Part shown: positions 30,877 through 39,966 of the stretch, piece after piece
Layout of the letters: every line of letters begins with the position of its first letter
Numbering within the stretch: position 1 is the first letter of the stretch
Assembly (NCBI GenBank): GCA_015258095.1
Contig: JABZIV010000014.1
Span: 1-44,541 of the forward strand
Reading direction: 5' to 3'
Length of the DNA stretch: 44,541 nt
DNA from: Lachnospiraceae bacterium
Lineage (GTDB): Bacteria; Bacillota; Clostridia; Lachnospirales; Lachnospiraceae
Notes under the pieces: generated by a model
What the model was told of the DNA's origin: nothing
The model's database searches: none
What the model saw: the letters and a program-made list of their open reading frames with translations, nothing else
Position numbers and translations under genes: made by a program

Positions 30877-32322
30877 ATGAGAAACTTAACATTACTTACC
30901 GACTTTTATGAACTGACGATGATGCAGGGGTATTTTAAGAGCGGAAAAGCAGGGGAAAAAGTGATTTTTGATATGTTTTATCGGAAAAATCCTTTTGGAA
31001 ACGGCTTTGCCATCTGTTGCGGCTTGGAGCAGGTTGTAGAATACATTCGTAATTTAAACTTCAATGAAGAAGATATTGATTACCTTCGCAGCCTCCATGT
31101 TTTTGAAGAAGATTTTATCGATTATCTCCGCGGTTTCCATTTTACGGGAGACATCTATGCGATACCGGAGGGAACGGTGGTCTTTCCGAAGGAACCGCTC
31201 GTGAAAGTAATTGCGCCGGTTATAGAAGCACAGCTTGTTGAAACGGCGATTTTGAACATTATCAATCATCAATCCCTGATTGCCACAAAGGCGGCAAGGG
31301 TGGTTCATGCGGCACAGGGCGACGGAGTTATGGAGTTCGGCCTTCGTCGTGCGCAGGGGCCGGATGCGGGCATTTACGGTGCCCGCGCATCGATTATTGC
31401 CGGCTGTATCGCGACCTCGAACGTTTTCTCCGGACAGAAGTTTTCCATACCGGTGATGGGGACCCATGCGCATTCCTGGATTATGTCTTTTCCGACCGAG
31501 CTGGAAGCCTTTGTCACATACGGAAGACTCTATCCGAACAGTTGTATCCTCCTGGTTGACACCTATGATACGTTAAAAAGCGGGGTGAAGAATGCTATTC
31601 GTTGTTTTGATATCCTGAAACAGGAGGGAATTCAACTGGGACGCTACGGGATTCGGATGGATTCGGGAGATCTGGCTTATCTGTCCAAGAAAGCAAAGGA
31701 GATGCTGGACAACGCAGGGTATACCGATGCCATTATTTCCGCATCCAATGATCTGGATGAAGACTTAATCAGCTCTCTAAAGGCACAGGGCGCAACCATT
31801 AATTCCTGGGGCGTCGGAACGAAGATGATTACCGCGGAAAATCAGCCGAGTTTCGGCGGTGTGTATAAGCTTGCGGCAATACAGAGGAAGGACGGAGAGT
31901 GGATTCCCAAGATTAAGATTTCGGAGAATTCGGAGAAGATAACCAATCCCGGAAATAAGCAGATTTATCGTATTGCCGAGAAGGAAAGCGGAAAGGTTTT
32001 TGCGGATTATATCGCTCTGGAAGAGGAGCATTTCTCTACGGAAGAGGATTTGACTTTGTTTGATCCGGTGGACTCCTGGAAGAAAACGACATTAAAGGGC
32101 GGAACGTATACGATGAAGCCTCTTCTGGAAGCGATTTTTCAAGGAGGAAAGCTGGTTTATTCCTGCCCTGATGTGGCAGAAATCAGGAAGCGTGCCGAGG
32201 AAGAGAGAAAGAGTCTTTGGGATGAATGTAAGCGTTTAAAGAATCCCCACAAGGTCCATGTCGATCTTTCCGATAAGCTGTATGCCTTGAAGAACTCTCT
32301 TTTACAGAAGTATGGCGCGTAG
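30877..32322 (+). CDS. pncB: Nicotinate phosphoribosyltransferase
   Basis: A 481-residue enzyme that converts nicotinate, PRPP and ATP to nicotinate mononucleotide in NAD salvage. Seen are 'LLTDFYELTM' at the N-terminus, 'EFGLRRAQGPDAG', 'GTHAHSWIMSF' (the phosphorylatable histidine region) and 'GIRMDSGDL'. The length fits the long Gram-positive class. The start was taken at 30877, behind AGAAGGAG, since the longer frame reads into the end of the MATE gene. No terminator follows; a promoter for ileS lies downstream. Confidence 0.95.
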   Translation: MRNLTLLTDFYELTMMQGYFKSGKAGEKVIFDMFYRKNPFGNGFAICCGLEQVVEYIRNLNFNEEDIDYLRSLHVFEEDFIDYLRGFHFTGDIYAIPEGTVVFPKEPLVKVIAPVIEAQLVETAILNIINHQSLIATKAARVVHAAQGDGVMEFGLRRAQGPDAGIYGARASIIAGCIATSNVFSGQKFSIPVMGTHAHSWIMSFPTELEAFVTYGRLYPNSCILLVDTYDTLKSGVKNAIRCFDILKQEGIQLGRYGIRMDSGDLAYLSKKAKEMLDNAGYTDAIISASNDLDEDLISSLKAQGATINSWGVGTKMITAENQPSFGGVYKLAAIQRKDGEWIPKIKISENSEKITNPGNKQIYRIAEKESGKVFADYIALEEEHFSTEEDLTLFDPVDSWKKTTLKGGTYTMKPLLEAIFQGGKLVYSCPDVAEIRKRAEEERKSLWDECKRLKNPHKVHVDLSDKLYALKNSLLQKYGA

Positions 32323-32347
32323 CTTTTTAAGGGGGGCAGGGTCTTTC

Positions 32348-32376
32348 TTGCTTTATTTTTTACGAATTATTATAAT
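32348..32376 (+). promoter_or_regulatory. Promoter of ileS
   Basis: TTGCTT (32348-32353), a 17-base spacer and TATAAT (32371-32376), 32 bases before ATG 32408. The leader is too short for a T-box. Confidence 0.7.
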
Positions 32377-32407
32377 AGGGCGATAACGGAAAACGAAGGA
32401 GAACGTC

Positions 32408-35400
32408 ATGTTTAAAAAAGTAGATAGCAATATGAATTTTGTGGAAAGGGAGAGAGAAGTCGAGGACTTCTGGAAAAAAGAAGATATTTTCCAGAAGTCG
32501 ATAGAAGAACATAAGGGAGACGGCTCTTATGTTTTTTATGACGGCCCGCCCACAGCGAACGGAAAGCCGCATATCGGGCATGTAGAGACACGTGCGTTTA
32601 AGGACATGATTCCTCGTTATCACGCGATGAAAGGCAGTATGGTTCCCAGAAAAGCGGGATGGGATACCCACGGTCTACCGGTTGAACTGGAAATTGAGAA
32701 AGAAATCGGGATCAATGGAAAGGAGCAGATTGAAGCGTACGGCGTAGCTCCCTTTATTGATTTATGTAAAAAAAATGTTTGGAAGTATAAGGGAATGTGG
32801 GAAGATTTCTCCTACAAAGTCGGCTTCTGGGCGGATATGGAAGACCCTTATGTAACCTATCATGATGATTTTATTGAATCCGAGTGGTGGGCATTGAAAG
32901 AAATCTGGAAGAGGAAGCTCCTGTATAAGGGCTTTAAAGTGGTACCGTATTGTCCCCGTTGCGGAACGCCTCTCTCTTCGCACGAAGTTGCCCAGGGGTA
33001 TAAAGAGATTACGGAGCGTTCTGCTGTCGTACGCTTTAAGATGAAGAGAGAGGAAGGCTATTTCCTTGCCTGGACGACGACCCCCTGGACGCTTCCGTCG
33101 AACGTAGCACTTTGCGTGCATCCCGATTTGGAGTATGCGAAGGTGAAGGCAGCAGACGGGAATCTCTATATTCTGGCGGTGGCGCGTCTTGATGCCGTGC
33201 TCTCCGGTCTTGCAAAAGAGGGGGAAGAAGCCTACAAGGTTTTGGAGACCTGTAAAGGAAAAGATCTCGTGGGTCTTTCTTATGAACCGCTTTACGCCGG
33301 GGCGGAAAAGGAAGCGGAGAAACAGCATAAGAAAGCCTGTATCGTGGTTTCCGATTATTATGTCAGTGCGGAAGACGGTACCGGTATCGTTCATATTGCA
33401 CCTGCTTTCGGTGAGGATGACGGAAGAATCGGGAGAGCAAATGATCTTGCTCTTGTGAAATTTGTAGACAGTGAAGGAAAGCTGACCGAAGAAACCCCGT
33501 TTTGCGGAATGCGTTGTAAACCGACGGAAAAAGAAATGCAGGAAGGCGCGGTAAGTGCCGATCCGGAAGTGTTGAAGGACCTGGAAAAGCGGGGACTGCT
33601 CTTTGATGCACCCAAATTTACACATAGTTATCCGCACTGCTGGCGCTGCAATACCCCGCTTATTTACTATGCAAGGGAGAGCTGGTTCATCAAGATGTCC
33701 GCCGTGAAGGATGAACTGGTCAAGAATAACAACACCGTACACTGGATTCCGGAGTCCATCGGAAAAGGACGTTTCGGAGATTGGATTGAAAATGTACAGG
33801 ACTGGAGTCTTTCGAGAGACCGGTATTGGGGAACGCCCTTGAACATCTGGGAGTGTGAAGCCTGTGGACATCAGGATGCCATCGGATCCATCGAAGAACT
33901 GCGGGAGAGATCGGGAAACTACGAAGAAGTTTTAGCAAGCTTAAAGGCGGAGGGAGAGAAGGGATACTCCTCCGACTATGTGGGATATGAACATATCGAA
34001 TTGCATAAGCCTTATGTAGATAGGTTGACGATGCCCTGTCCGCACTGCGGAAAGACGATGCGGAGAGTTCCGGAGGTCATTGATTGCTGGTTTGACAGCG
34101 GAGCCATGCCGTACGCCCAGCATCATTATCCTTTTGAAAATAAGGCGCTTTTTGAGTCCCAGTTCCCGGCACAGTTTATCTGTGAGGCAGTAGACCAGAC
34201 CAGAGGTTGGTTTTACTCTCTGCTTGCGGAGTCGACCCTCCTCTTCCATAAGGCCCCCTTTGAAAATGTGCTTGTCCTCGGCCATGTACAGGACGAGAAC
34301 GGACAGAAGATGAGTAAATCGAAGGGCAATGCCGTGGATCCGATGGAAGCCCTGAAGAAGCACGGCGCGGATGCCATTCGCTGGTTCTTCTATACGAATT
34401 CGGCACCCTGGCTTCCGAATCGTTTCCATGACGGCGCTGTTGTGGAGGGACAGAGAAAGTTCCTTTCCACTCTCTGGAATACCTACGCTTTCTTTGTGCT
34501 CTATGCGAATATTGATTCCTTTGATCCGACGAAATACAGCCTGCACTATGAGAGCTTGAGCACGATGGATAAGTGGCTTCTGAGTAAGCTGAACTCTCTT
34601 ATTCTTACAGTGGATAAGAACCTTTCCGATTTCCGTATTCCCGAAGCGGCAAATGCACTGGAAGAGTTCTCCGATGAACTTTCCAACTGGTATGTGCGTC
34701 GCTCCAGAGAGCGTTTCTGGGCAAAGGGGATGGAAGAAGACAAAGTCAATGCGTATATGACGCTTTATGAAACCTTAGTCAGCTTTGTAAAGCTCGCGGC
34801 TCCGATGGTTCCCTTTATTACGGAGTCGATTTACCGGAATCTTGTCTGCTCGGTGGATAAGACAGCCCCGGAGTCTGTGCATCTCTGTGCTTATCCAGTT
34901 GCGAATCCCTCCTTTATTCTGAAGGACCTGGAGGAGAACATGGATGAGGTACTTTCCATTGTCAAGCTGGGAAGAGCTGCCAGAGAAAAAGCGCAGGTGA
35001 AGAACAGACAGCCGCTTTCCGTGATGTATATCTCCGGAGGAAAGCCGCTCGGGAAAGAGTACGAAAGTATTGTTCGGGAAGAATTAAATGTGAAGAGTAT
35101 TGACTTCAAGGAAGACCTGTCTTCTTTCACAGCCTATATCTTTAAACCGCAGTTAAAGACCGTTGGACCGAAGTATGGGAAACACTTACAGGAAATCAGA
35201 AATTATCTTACTGCGCTGGACAGCAAAGAAGGAATGCAGGCGCTGAGTAGCGGCGCCATCCGTTTCACGGCAAAGGATGGAACGGAAGTCAGCCTGACAA
35301 GAGAAGACTTACTTATCGAATCTACGAAAAAGGACGGATATATTACCGAAGAAGATGGTAAGTATACGGTTGTTTTGGACACGAATCTCACGGAGGAGCT

Positions 35401-35656
35401 GAAGGAAGAAGGATTCTTGAGAGAGATTATTTCGAAGGTACAGACCATGCGTAAAGAAGCGGGATTCGAAGTAACGGATCGGATTCGTCTCTTTGCAAAG
35501 GGAAATGAGAAATTGATTCCGTTGATGCGGAAGAGTGAAAAAGAACTTTCCGCGGCGGTTCTGGCAGAGACCCTGGTATTTGGAGAATGTAAGGGCTATG
35601 AGAAGGACTGGGATATCAACGGAGAAAATATTTGTCTTTCCGTGGAGAAAGTGTAG
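32408..35656 (+). CDS. ileS: Isoleucyl-tRNA synthetase, type 2 (eukaryote-like)
   Basis: A 1082-residue class I synthetase charging tRNA-Ile. It shows HIGH at 55-58 ('GKPHIGHVE'), 'GWDTHGLPVELEIEK' (84-98), the editing domain with 'TTTPWTLPSN', and 'KMSKSKGN' at about 635. Both the length (type 1 is about 920-940) and 'GWDTHGLPVE' in place of 'GWDCHGLPIE' place it in the IleS2 class, shared with eukaryotic cytosolic enzymes and with mupirocin-resistant synthetases. The resistance itself is an inference from class. CxxC pairs 'CPRCG' and 'CEACG' are visible in the insertions. It has its own promoter and no T-box. Confidence 0.95.
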   Translation: MFKKVDSNMNFVEREREVEDFWKKEDIFQKSIEEHKGDGSYVFYDGPPTANGKPHIGHVETRAFKDMIPRYHAMKGSMVPRKAGWDTHGLPVELEIEKEIGINGKEQIEAYGVAPFIDLCKKNVWKYKGMWEDFSYKVGFWADMEDPYVTYHDDFIESEWWALKEIWKRKLLYKGFKVVPYCPRCGTPLSSHEVAQGYKEITERSAVVRFKMKREEGYFLAWTTTPWTLPSNVALCVHPDLEYAKVKAADGNLYILAVARLDAVLSGLAKEGEEAYKVLETCKGKDLVGLSYEPLYAGAEKEAEKQHKKACIVVSDYYVSAEDGTGIVHIAPAFGEDDGRIGRANDLALVKFVDSEGKLTEETPFCGMRCKPTEKEMQEGAVSADPEVLKDLEKRGLLFDAPKFTHSYPHCWRCNTPLIYYARESWFIKMSAVKDELVKNNNTVHWIPESIGKGRFGDWIENVQDWSLSRDRYWGTPLNIWECEACGHQDAIGSIEELRERSGNYEEVLASLKAEGEKGYSSDYVGYEHIELHKPYVDRLTMPCPHCGKTMRRVPEVIDCWFDSGAMPYAQHHYPFENKALFESQFPAQFICEAVDQTRGWFYSLLAESTLLFHKAPFENVLVLGHVQDENGQKMSKSKGNAVDPMEALKKHGADAIRWFFYTNSAPWLPNRFHDGAVVEGQRKFLSTLWNTYAFFVLYANIDSFDPTKYSLHYESLSTMDKWLLSKLNSLILTVDKNLSDFRIPEAANALEEFSDELSNWYVRRSRERFWAKGMEEDKVNAYMTLYETLVSFVKLAAPMVPFITESIYRNLVCSVDKTAPESVHLCAYPVANPSFILKDLEENMDEVLSIVKLGRAAREKAQVKNRQPLSVMYISGGKPLGKEYESIVREELNVKSIDFKEDLSSFTAYIFKPQLKTVGPKYGKHLQEIRNYLTALDSKEGMQALSSGAIRFTAKDGTEVSLTREDLLIESTKKDGYITEEDGKYTVVLDTNLTEELKEEGFLREIISKVQTMRKEAGFEVTDRIRLFAKGNEKLIPLMRKSEKELSAAVLAETLVFGECKGYEKDWDINGENICLSVEKV

Positions 35657-35739
35657 GAAGCGGTATCAATGCACAACCTATGGTGCGAAGCTGCGATTTC
35701 CCGTTCGAGGCCGTAGTGAGGGAAGGTAAAGGAGGAATA

Positions 35740-38193
35740 ATGGAAAAGTTCGACAAAGCCATGTTGAAGAAGGAAATTGAGAACAATGCCAGAAAGCTTT
35801 TCAGAAGAGAACTTGTGGAATTAAATGAAAAGGAAGCGTTTCATGCGGTTGCCGCTGCGGTGCAGAATCAAATCATCGATGACTGGATTTTGACAACAAA
35901 GCGGGCAGAGGAAGAAGACCGGAAAAGAGTCTACTATCTCTCCATGGAATTTTTGATGGGAAGAGCGCTTGGAAACAATATCCTGAACCTCTGTGCACAT
36001 GAGGAAATCAAAGAAGTTATTGAAGAACTCGGCTTGAAGCTTTCCGCACTGGAAGATGCAGAGCCGGACTGGGCACTTGGAAACGGTGGACTGGGAAGGC
36101 TTGCGGCCTGTTTTCTCGACAGTCTGGCTACCCTCGGGTACTGGGCTTGCGGCTGCGGTATCCGTTATAAGTATGGATTTTTTAAGCAGAAGATTGTGGA
36201 TGGATACCAGAAGGAAGTGGCGGACGACTGGTTAAAGGACGGAAATCCTTTTGAAATCCGGAGAGCGGAGCTTGCAAAGGAAGTGCGCTTCGGCGGTTGG
36301 GTGGAAACCGTTCGGGATGCGGACGGACGTCTTCATTTTGTACAGAAGGGCTATCAGTCTGTGGAAGCGGTTCCTTATGATACACCGGTGGTAGGATACA
36401 ACAACCATATTGTGGATACGCTTCGCGTATGGGATGCCAATGCGAAAGAGACCTTCAGTCTGGATGAGTTCGATAAGGGAAATTATCAGAAGGCAGTGGA
36501 GTCTGCCAATATGGCAAAGAATATCGTTGAAGTCCTGTATCCGAACGATAACCATTATGCCGGTAAAGAACTTCGTCTTCGTCAGCAGTATTTCTTTATT
36601 TCCGCTTCCGTACAAACGGCAGTGGAGTATTATGCCAGAAAGCATAACGGAGATGTAAAAGGCCTTCCGGAGAAGGTGGCATTCCAGTTAAACGATACGC
36701 ATCCGACAGTGGCGGTTGCGGAGCTTATGCGTGTTTTGATGGATGACTATCATCTGGATTGGGACAGTGCATGGAAGATTACTATAGAAACCTGTGCGTA
36801 TACAAACCATACCATCATGGCGGAAGCCTTGGAAAAGTGGCCTATTGAGCTGTTCTCCAAGCTTCTTCCCAGAATTTATCAGATTGTGGAAGAGATTAAC
36901 CGTCGTTTCTGTGAAGACGTGCGTGCGCGTTATCCGGAAAATGCCGAAGAGAAAATCAGAAAAATGGCAATCATCTATGACGGACAGGTCAAGATGGCAC
37001 ACCTTGCCATTATCGGCAGTCATGCGGTAAACGGTGTTGCAGCTCTTCATACAGAGATTCTGAAGAAGCAGGAGTTGAAAGACTTCTATGAGATGTACCC
37101 GGATAAGTTTTCGAACAAAACAAACGGTATCACGCAGAGACGCTGGTTGCTTCATGCCAATCCGGAGCTGGCTTCTTTTGTTACCGAACGAATTGGAGAC
37201 GGATGGATTACCGATCTTCCGGAAATAGAAAAGCTCGCAGTGTATGCGGATGATGCAAAGGCACAGGCCGAGTTTATGGCAATCAAGAGACACAATAAGG
37301 AAAGACTTGCGCGTTATATTTTTGAACACAACGGCATCAAGGTCAATGTGGATTCCATCTTTGACGTAATGGTGAAGCGTCTGCATGAGTACAAGAGACA
37401 GCTCATGAATATCCTGCATATCATGTATCTTTACAATCAGATCAAGGACCACCCGGATAGAGAGTTTACACCGCATACCTTCATTTTCGGGGCGAAGGCC
37501 GCTGCCGGATATAAGACTGCGAAACTTACGATTAAGCTAATTAACAATGTTGCGGAAGTCATTAACCATGATGCCGCAATCGGGGATAAGATGAAAGTCG
37601 TCTTCATTGAAGACTATAAGGTGTCTTCCGCAGAAATCATCATTCCGGCGGCAGACTTCTCCGAGCAGATTTCGACGGCATCCAAAGAGGCTTCGGGTAC
37701 GTCCAACATGAAGTTGATGTTGAACGGGGCTTTAACCGTGGGAACAATGGATGGAGCAAACATCGAAATCGTGAAAGAGGTTGGTGAAGAATATGCCTTT
37801 ATCTTCGGTATGAGCAGTGATGAAGTGATTCGCCTGGAGAAGGAAAAGAGTTATCATCCGATGGATATCTTTAATGAGGATCAGGAAATCCGGAGAGTGC
37901 TTATGCAGCTTGTGAACGGCTTCTACAGTCCGGAGGATCCGGAACTCTTCCGTCCGCTTTACGATTCTCTTCTGAATACGAAGGAGTCGGATGTAGCGGA
38001 TCGCTATTTCATTCTGAAAGACCTTCGTTCCTATATCCGTGCTGAGGAAGAGGCGGTAAAACACTTTAATGATAAGGAATGGTGGGCGAAAGCGGCTATA
38101 TTAAACACTGCCCATGCCGGAAAATTCTCTTCCGACCGTACCATTGAAGAGTACGTAAAGGATATCTGGCACTTGGACAAGATTGTGCTGTAA
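35740..38193 (+). CDS. glgP: Glycogen/maltodextrin phosphorylase
   Basis: An 817-residue PLP-dependent GT35 phosphorylase that releases glucose-1-phosphate from alpha-1,4-glucans. Seen are 'YYLSMEFLMGRALGNN', 'ALGNGGLGRLAACFLDSLA', 'GYNNHIVDTLRVW', 'FQLNDTHPTVAVAELMR', 'TNHTIMAEALEKWP', 'VKRLHEYKRQLMN' and the PLP-lysine motif 'EASGTSNMKLMLNGALT' (K658). The start at 35740 has AAAGGAGG seven bases upstream. It lies 83 bases after ileS, with no terminator or obvious promoter between, and one base before a GNAT gene. No other glycogen gene is in view. Confidence 0.97.
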   Translation: MEKFDKAMLKKEIENNARKLFRRELVELNEKEAFHAVAAAVQNQIIDDWILTTKRAEEEDRKRVYYLSMEFLMGRALGNNILNLCAHEEIKEVIEELGLKLSALEDAEPDWALGNGGLGRLAACFLDSLATLGYWACGCGIRYKYGFFKQKIVDGYQKEVADDWLKDGNPFEIRRAELAKEVRFGGWVETVRDADGRLHFVQKGYQSVEAVPYDTPVVGYNNHIVDTLRVWDANAKETFSLDEFDKGNYQKAVESANMAKNIVEVLYPNDNHYAGKELRLRQQYFFISASVQTAVEYYARKHNGDVKGLPEKVAFQLNDTHPTVAVAELMRVLMDDYHLDWDSAWKITIETCAYTNHTIMAEALEKWPIELFSKLLPRIYQIVEEINRRFCEDVRARYPENAEEKIRKMAIIYDGQVKMAHLAIIGSHAVNGVAALHTEILKKQELKDFYEMYPDKFSNKTNGITQRRWLLHANPELASFVTERIGDGWITDLPEIEKLAVYADDAKAQAEFMAIKRHNKERLARYIFEHNGIKVNVDSIFDVMVKRLHEYKRQLMNILHIMYLYNQIKDHPDREFTPHTFIFGAKAAAGYKTAKLTIKLINNVAEVINHDAAIGDKMKVVFIEDYKVSSAEIIIPAADFSEQISTASKEASGTSNMKLMLNGALTVGTMDGANIEIVKEVGEEYAFIFGMSSDEVIRLEKEKSYHPMDIFNEDQEIRRVLMQLVNGFYSPEDPELFRPLYDSLLNTKESDVADRYFILKDLRSYIRAEEEAVKHFNDKEWWAKAAILNTAHAGKFSSDRTIEEYVKDIWHLDKIVL

Positions 38194-38194
38194 G

Positions 38195-38920
38195 ATGGAA
38201 GTTCTTTTACAGATTGATCCGGAGGAAGAGGAGAAAGCAGGTTTTCAGGAGTTGATTCGTCTTTGTAATAAAGAAGATCAGACGGATTATGCGGAAGACT
38301 TGGATTATGATTTCTTCTATAGCATTCGAAATGAGGAGAAGAAAGAAAGCGGCCTTGCGGAGGATTTTCTTGCGCTTCTTATGGGGTACAGGCTCGGGAC
38401 AGAGGAGGATGGGCAGAGCATCCTCCTTTGCTCTGTTTTTATTCATCCCTTTATGCGCGGACAAGGGTTGTTTACCGCCTGCATCGAAAGTCTGCTCGAT
38501 GATTTTCGCTCGATGCAGATTCGTATAGAACGAAAGGGAAAGGAAAGTTCTTTTTTACATTATCCTTATCTTTATTCCGAATATTTCATGGAAAAGCGTC
38601 TTGCGAAGCCGATTTCCTTTCCGGGAGACCGAAAAGAATATCCATTTGGAGAAGTATATTTTTCTCCCTATAATGAAAAAACACTTTACCTTTATGGGCT
38701 TATGGTAGAGAATAGATTTCGAGGACAGGGTAAAGGAGAAGAAATTCTCAGAGATGCACTGGAGAAGGAAGAACGCGGACCGTTCGAGAAGGTGATTTTA
38801 CAGGTGGATTCGCGGAATCTTCCGGCTATGCGACTATATACCGGCTTAGGCTTTTATGTGAAAGACAGCCTTTCTTACTATAGGATTGAAAGAGAGAAAA
38901 GAAATGGAAAAAATCTATAA
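38195..38920 (+). CDS. GNAT-family acetyltransferase with two GNAT-like lobes
   Basis: A 241-residue protein. The C-terminal half is a clear GNAT domain: 'LYLYGLMVENRFRGQGKGEEIL' (the acetyl-CoA 'RGQGKG' at about 176-181), then 'VILQVDSRNLPAMRLYTGLGF'. The N-terminal half has a second, degenerate acetyl-CoA motif, 'VFIHPFMRGQGLF' (RGQG at 88-91). This suggests a tandem GNAT, as in mycothiol synthase; the substrate is unknown. ATG 38195 directly follows the glgP stop (TAAGATG), so translation is probably by reinitiation. It overlaps the next small gene by 17 bases. Confidence 0.85.
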   Translation: MEVLLQIDPEEEEKAGFQELIRLCNKEDQTDYAEDLDYDFFYSIRNEEKKESGLAEDFLALLMGYRLGTEEDGQSILLCSVFIHPFMRGQGLFTACIESLLDDFRSMQIRIERKGKESSFLHYPYLYSEYFMEKRLAKPISFPGDRKEYPFGEVYFSPYNEKTLYLYGLMVENRFRGQGKGEEILRDALEKEERGPFEKVILQVDSRNLPAMRLYTGLGFYVKDSLSYYRIEREKRNGKNL

Positions 38921-39053
38921 AGTGATGCGCAATGCAGGGGCGGCTTCCATCGCCATGGGTGTGATTTTAATTACAATCGGGCTAATTACCGGCGTGCTCT
39001 CTATTGTGGAAGGGGCGATTCTTCTGAAGAGGAAAGAAGACCTGACATTTTAG
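38904..39053 (+). CDS. Small single-pass membrane protein (49 aa)
   Basis: A 49-residue ORF, 'MEKIYKVMRNAG...' to '...LLKRKEDLTF', with one long hydrophobic stretch (about 13-42) and a basic end (KRK). AGAGAGAAAAG precedes ATG 38904. It starts within the last 17 bases of the acetyltransferase gene and ends 12 bases before vanZ. The packing and clean hydropathy support a real gene despite its size. No function is recognised. Confidence 0.65.
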   Translation: MEKIYKVMRNAGAASIAMGVILITIGLITGVLSIVEGAILLKRKEDLTF

Positions 39054-39065
39054 GAAGTATCGAGT

Positions 39066-39548
39066 ATGCATAAAAAGAAAATGACCAGAAACAGGTGGGG
39101 CGGCGTATTTTTCTTTGCGCTGTATCTTCTTCTTCTCTTTTATTTACTCTTTTTTTCAGAGTGGAACGGAAGAGGACTGATGAATAGGGAGCATATTACG
39201 TACAATATGCAGCCATTTCGGGAAATTAAGCGATTCGTTCTCTACTGGAGACAGATCGGACTGTTCAGCGCCGCTTTGAATCTCCTCGGAAATATCATCG
39301 GTTTTATTCCGCTGGGTTTCCTCCTGCCCTCTTTTTCCAGAAGATGCAGAAGGTATTGGTATAACACCGTGATGGCAGGATACCTGCTTTCTTTTACAGT
39401 TGAGTTTACGCAATTGATTTTTCGTGCCGGAAGTTGTGACATTGATGATATCATCTTAAATACTTTGGGGACGGCACTCGGTTATCTGCTCTTTCGTCTG
39501 GTGCAAAAGGGCAGGGTAGTGCATAGGCAAAGTAAGAAATCTCGATAA
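39066..39548 (+). CDS. VanZ family membrane protein
   Basis: A 160-residue protein with about four TM helices. It has the VanZ-like features 'YNMQPFREI', 'NLLGNIIGFIPLGFLLP' and 'EFTQLIFRAGSCDIDDIILNTLGTALGYLL'. VanZ family members occur widely in Firmicutes outside vancomycin operons; VanZ itself gives low teicoplanin resistance, and others affect lipoglycopeptide susceptibility and envelope properties. No vanA/vanH genes are present. AGGAAG lies eight bases before ATG 39066. Confidence 0.92.
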   Translation: MHKKKMTRNRWGGVFFFALYLLLLFYLLFFSEWNGRGLMNREHITYNMQPFREIKRFVLYWRQIGLFSAALNLLGNIIGFIPLGFLLPSFSRRCRRYWYNTVMAGYLLSFTVEFTQLIFRAGSCDIDDIILNTLGTALGYLLFRLVQKGRVVHRQSKKSR

Positions 39549-39574
39549 AGAGAGAGGAAGAAACAGCGGAGGAA

Positions 39575-39910
39575 ATGAACTTGGAGAAAGAAAAGCGTTA
39601 TTCCTACATTCGTAAACAACTGGCTAAAGGAACTGTGGGAGCTTGTATCCTTTCGGGACTTGCTCTCTTTCTTTTTATCTTCTGTATCGGCTACTCTTTT
39701 TATCGAAAAGGTGCAGCAGGGATACCGGTTTCCGCTCTGGCCTTTCTGTCTGTGGACCTGGCTGCTTTTTCTCTTTCCCTGACTCTACCGGCAGAAAGAG
39801 GAGAGTTTATCGAAAGAAGGCCCTTATATTGCGTAAGGACTGTGGATATTTTGCTCCTCTTTGTTTGGCTGTTTTTCCTTTTTTTGGGAATTAGAGCGTA
39901 TATTTTATAA
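39575..39910 (+). CDS. Small three-helix membrane protein, unknown function
   Basis: A 111-residue protein with hydrophobic segments at about 19-43, 49-70 and 88-110 and a basic N-terminus ('EKEKRYSYIRKQLAKG'). Its size, layout and position beside VanZ and a D,D-carboxypeptidase resemble small Lachnospiraceae-specific membrane families (possibly DUF6142), but I cannot confirm this. ATG 39575 is only two bases from GGAGG; an in-frame TTG at 39581 is better spaced and may be the true start. Confidence 0.65.
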   Translation: MNLEKEKRYSYIRKQLAKGTVGACILSGLALFLFIFCIGYSFYRKGAAGIPVSALAFLSVDLAAFSLSLTLPAERGEFIERRPLYCVRTVDILLLFVWLFFLFLGIRAYIL

Positions 39911-39948
39911 AATACTACAGTTTTTGTAAGGCTTGTCGTCACACGGTT

Positions 39949-39957
39949 TGGTATAAT
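39949..39957 (+). promoter_or_regulatory. Extended -10 motif abutting a start codon
   Basis: TGGTATAAT (TG at 39949-39950, TATAAT at 39952-39957). It would place the transcription start at about 39964, three bases before the ATG at 39967. GGGGAGG (39958-39964) lies in between. It may be a promoter of a nearly leaderless transcript, or a coincidence. Confidence 0.4.
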
Positions 39958-39966
39958 GGGGAGGCT

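Noticed and set aside
32762..33871. 369-codon minus-strand frame opposite ileS
   Set aside because: Codon-bias shadow of ileS; no ribosome site and no recognisable domain.
35657..35739. Regulatory element or small gene between ileS and glgP
   Set aside because: No hairpin with T-run, no consensus promoter and no ORF beyond a continuation that lacks a start signal; only the glgP ribosome site is supported.
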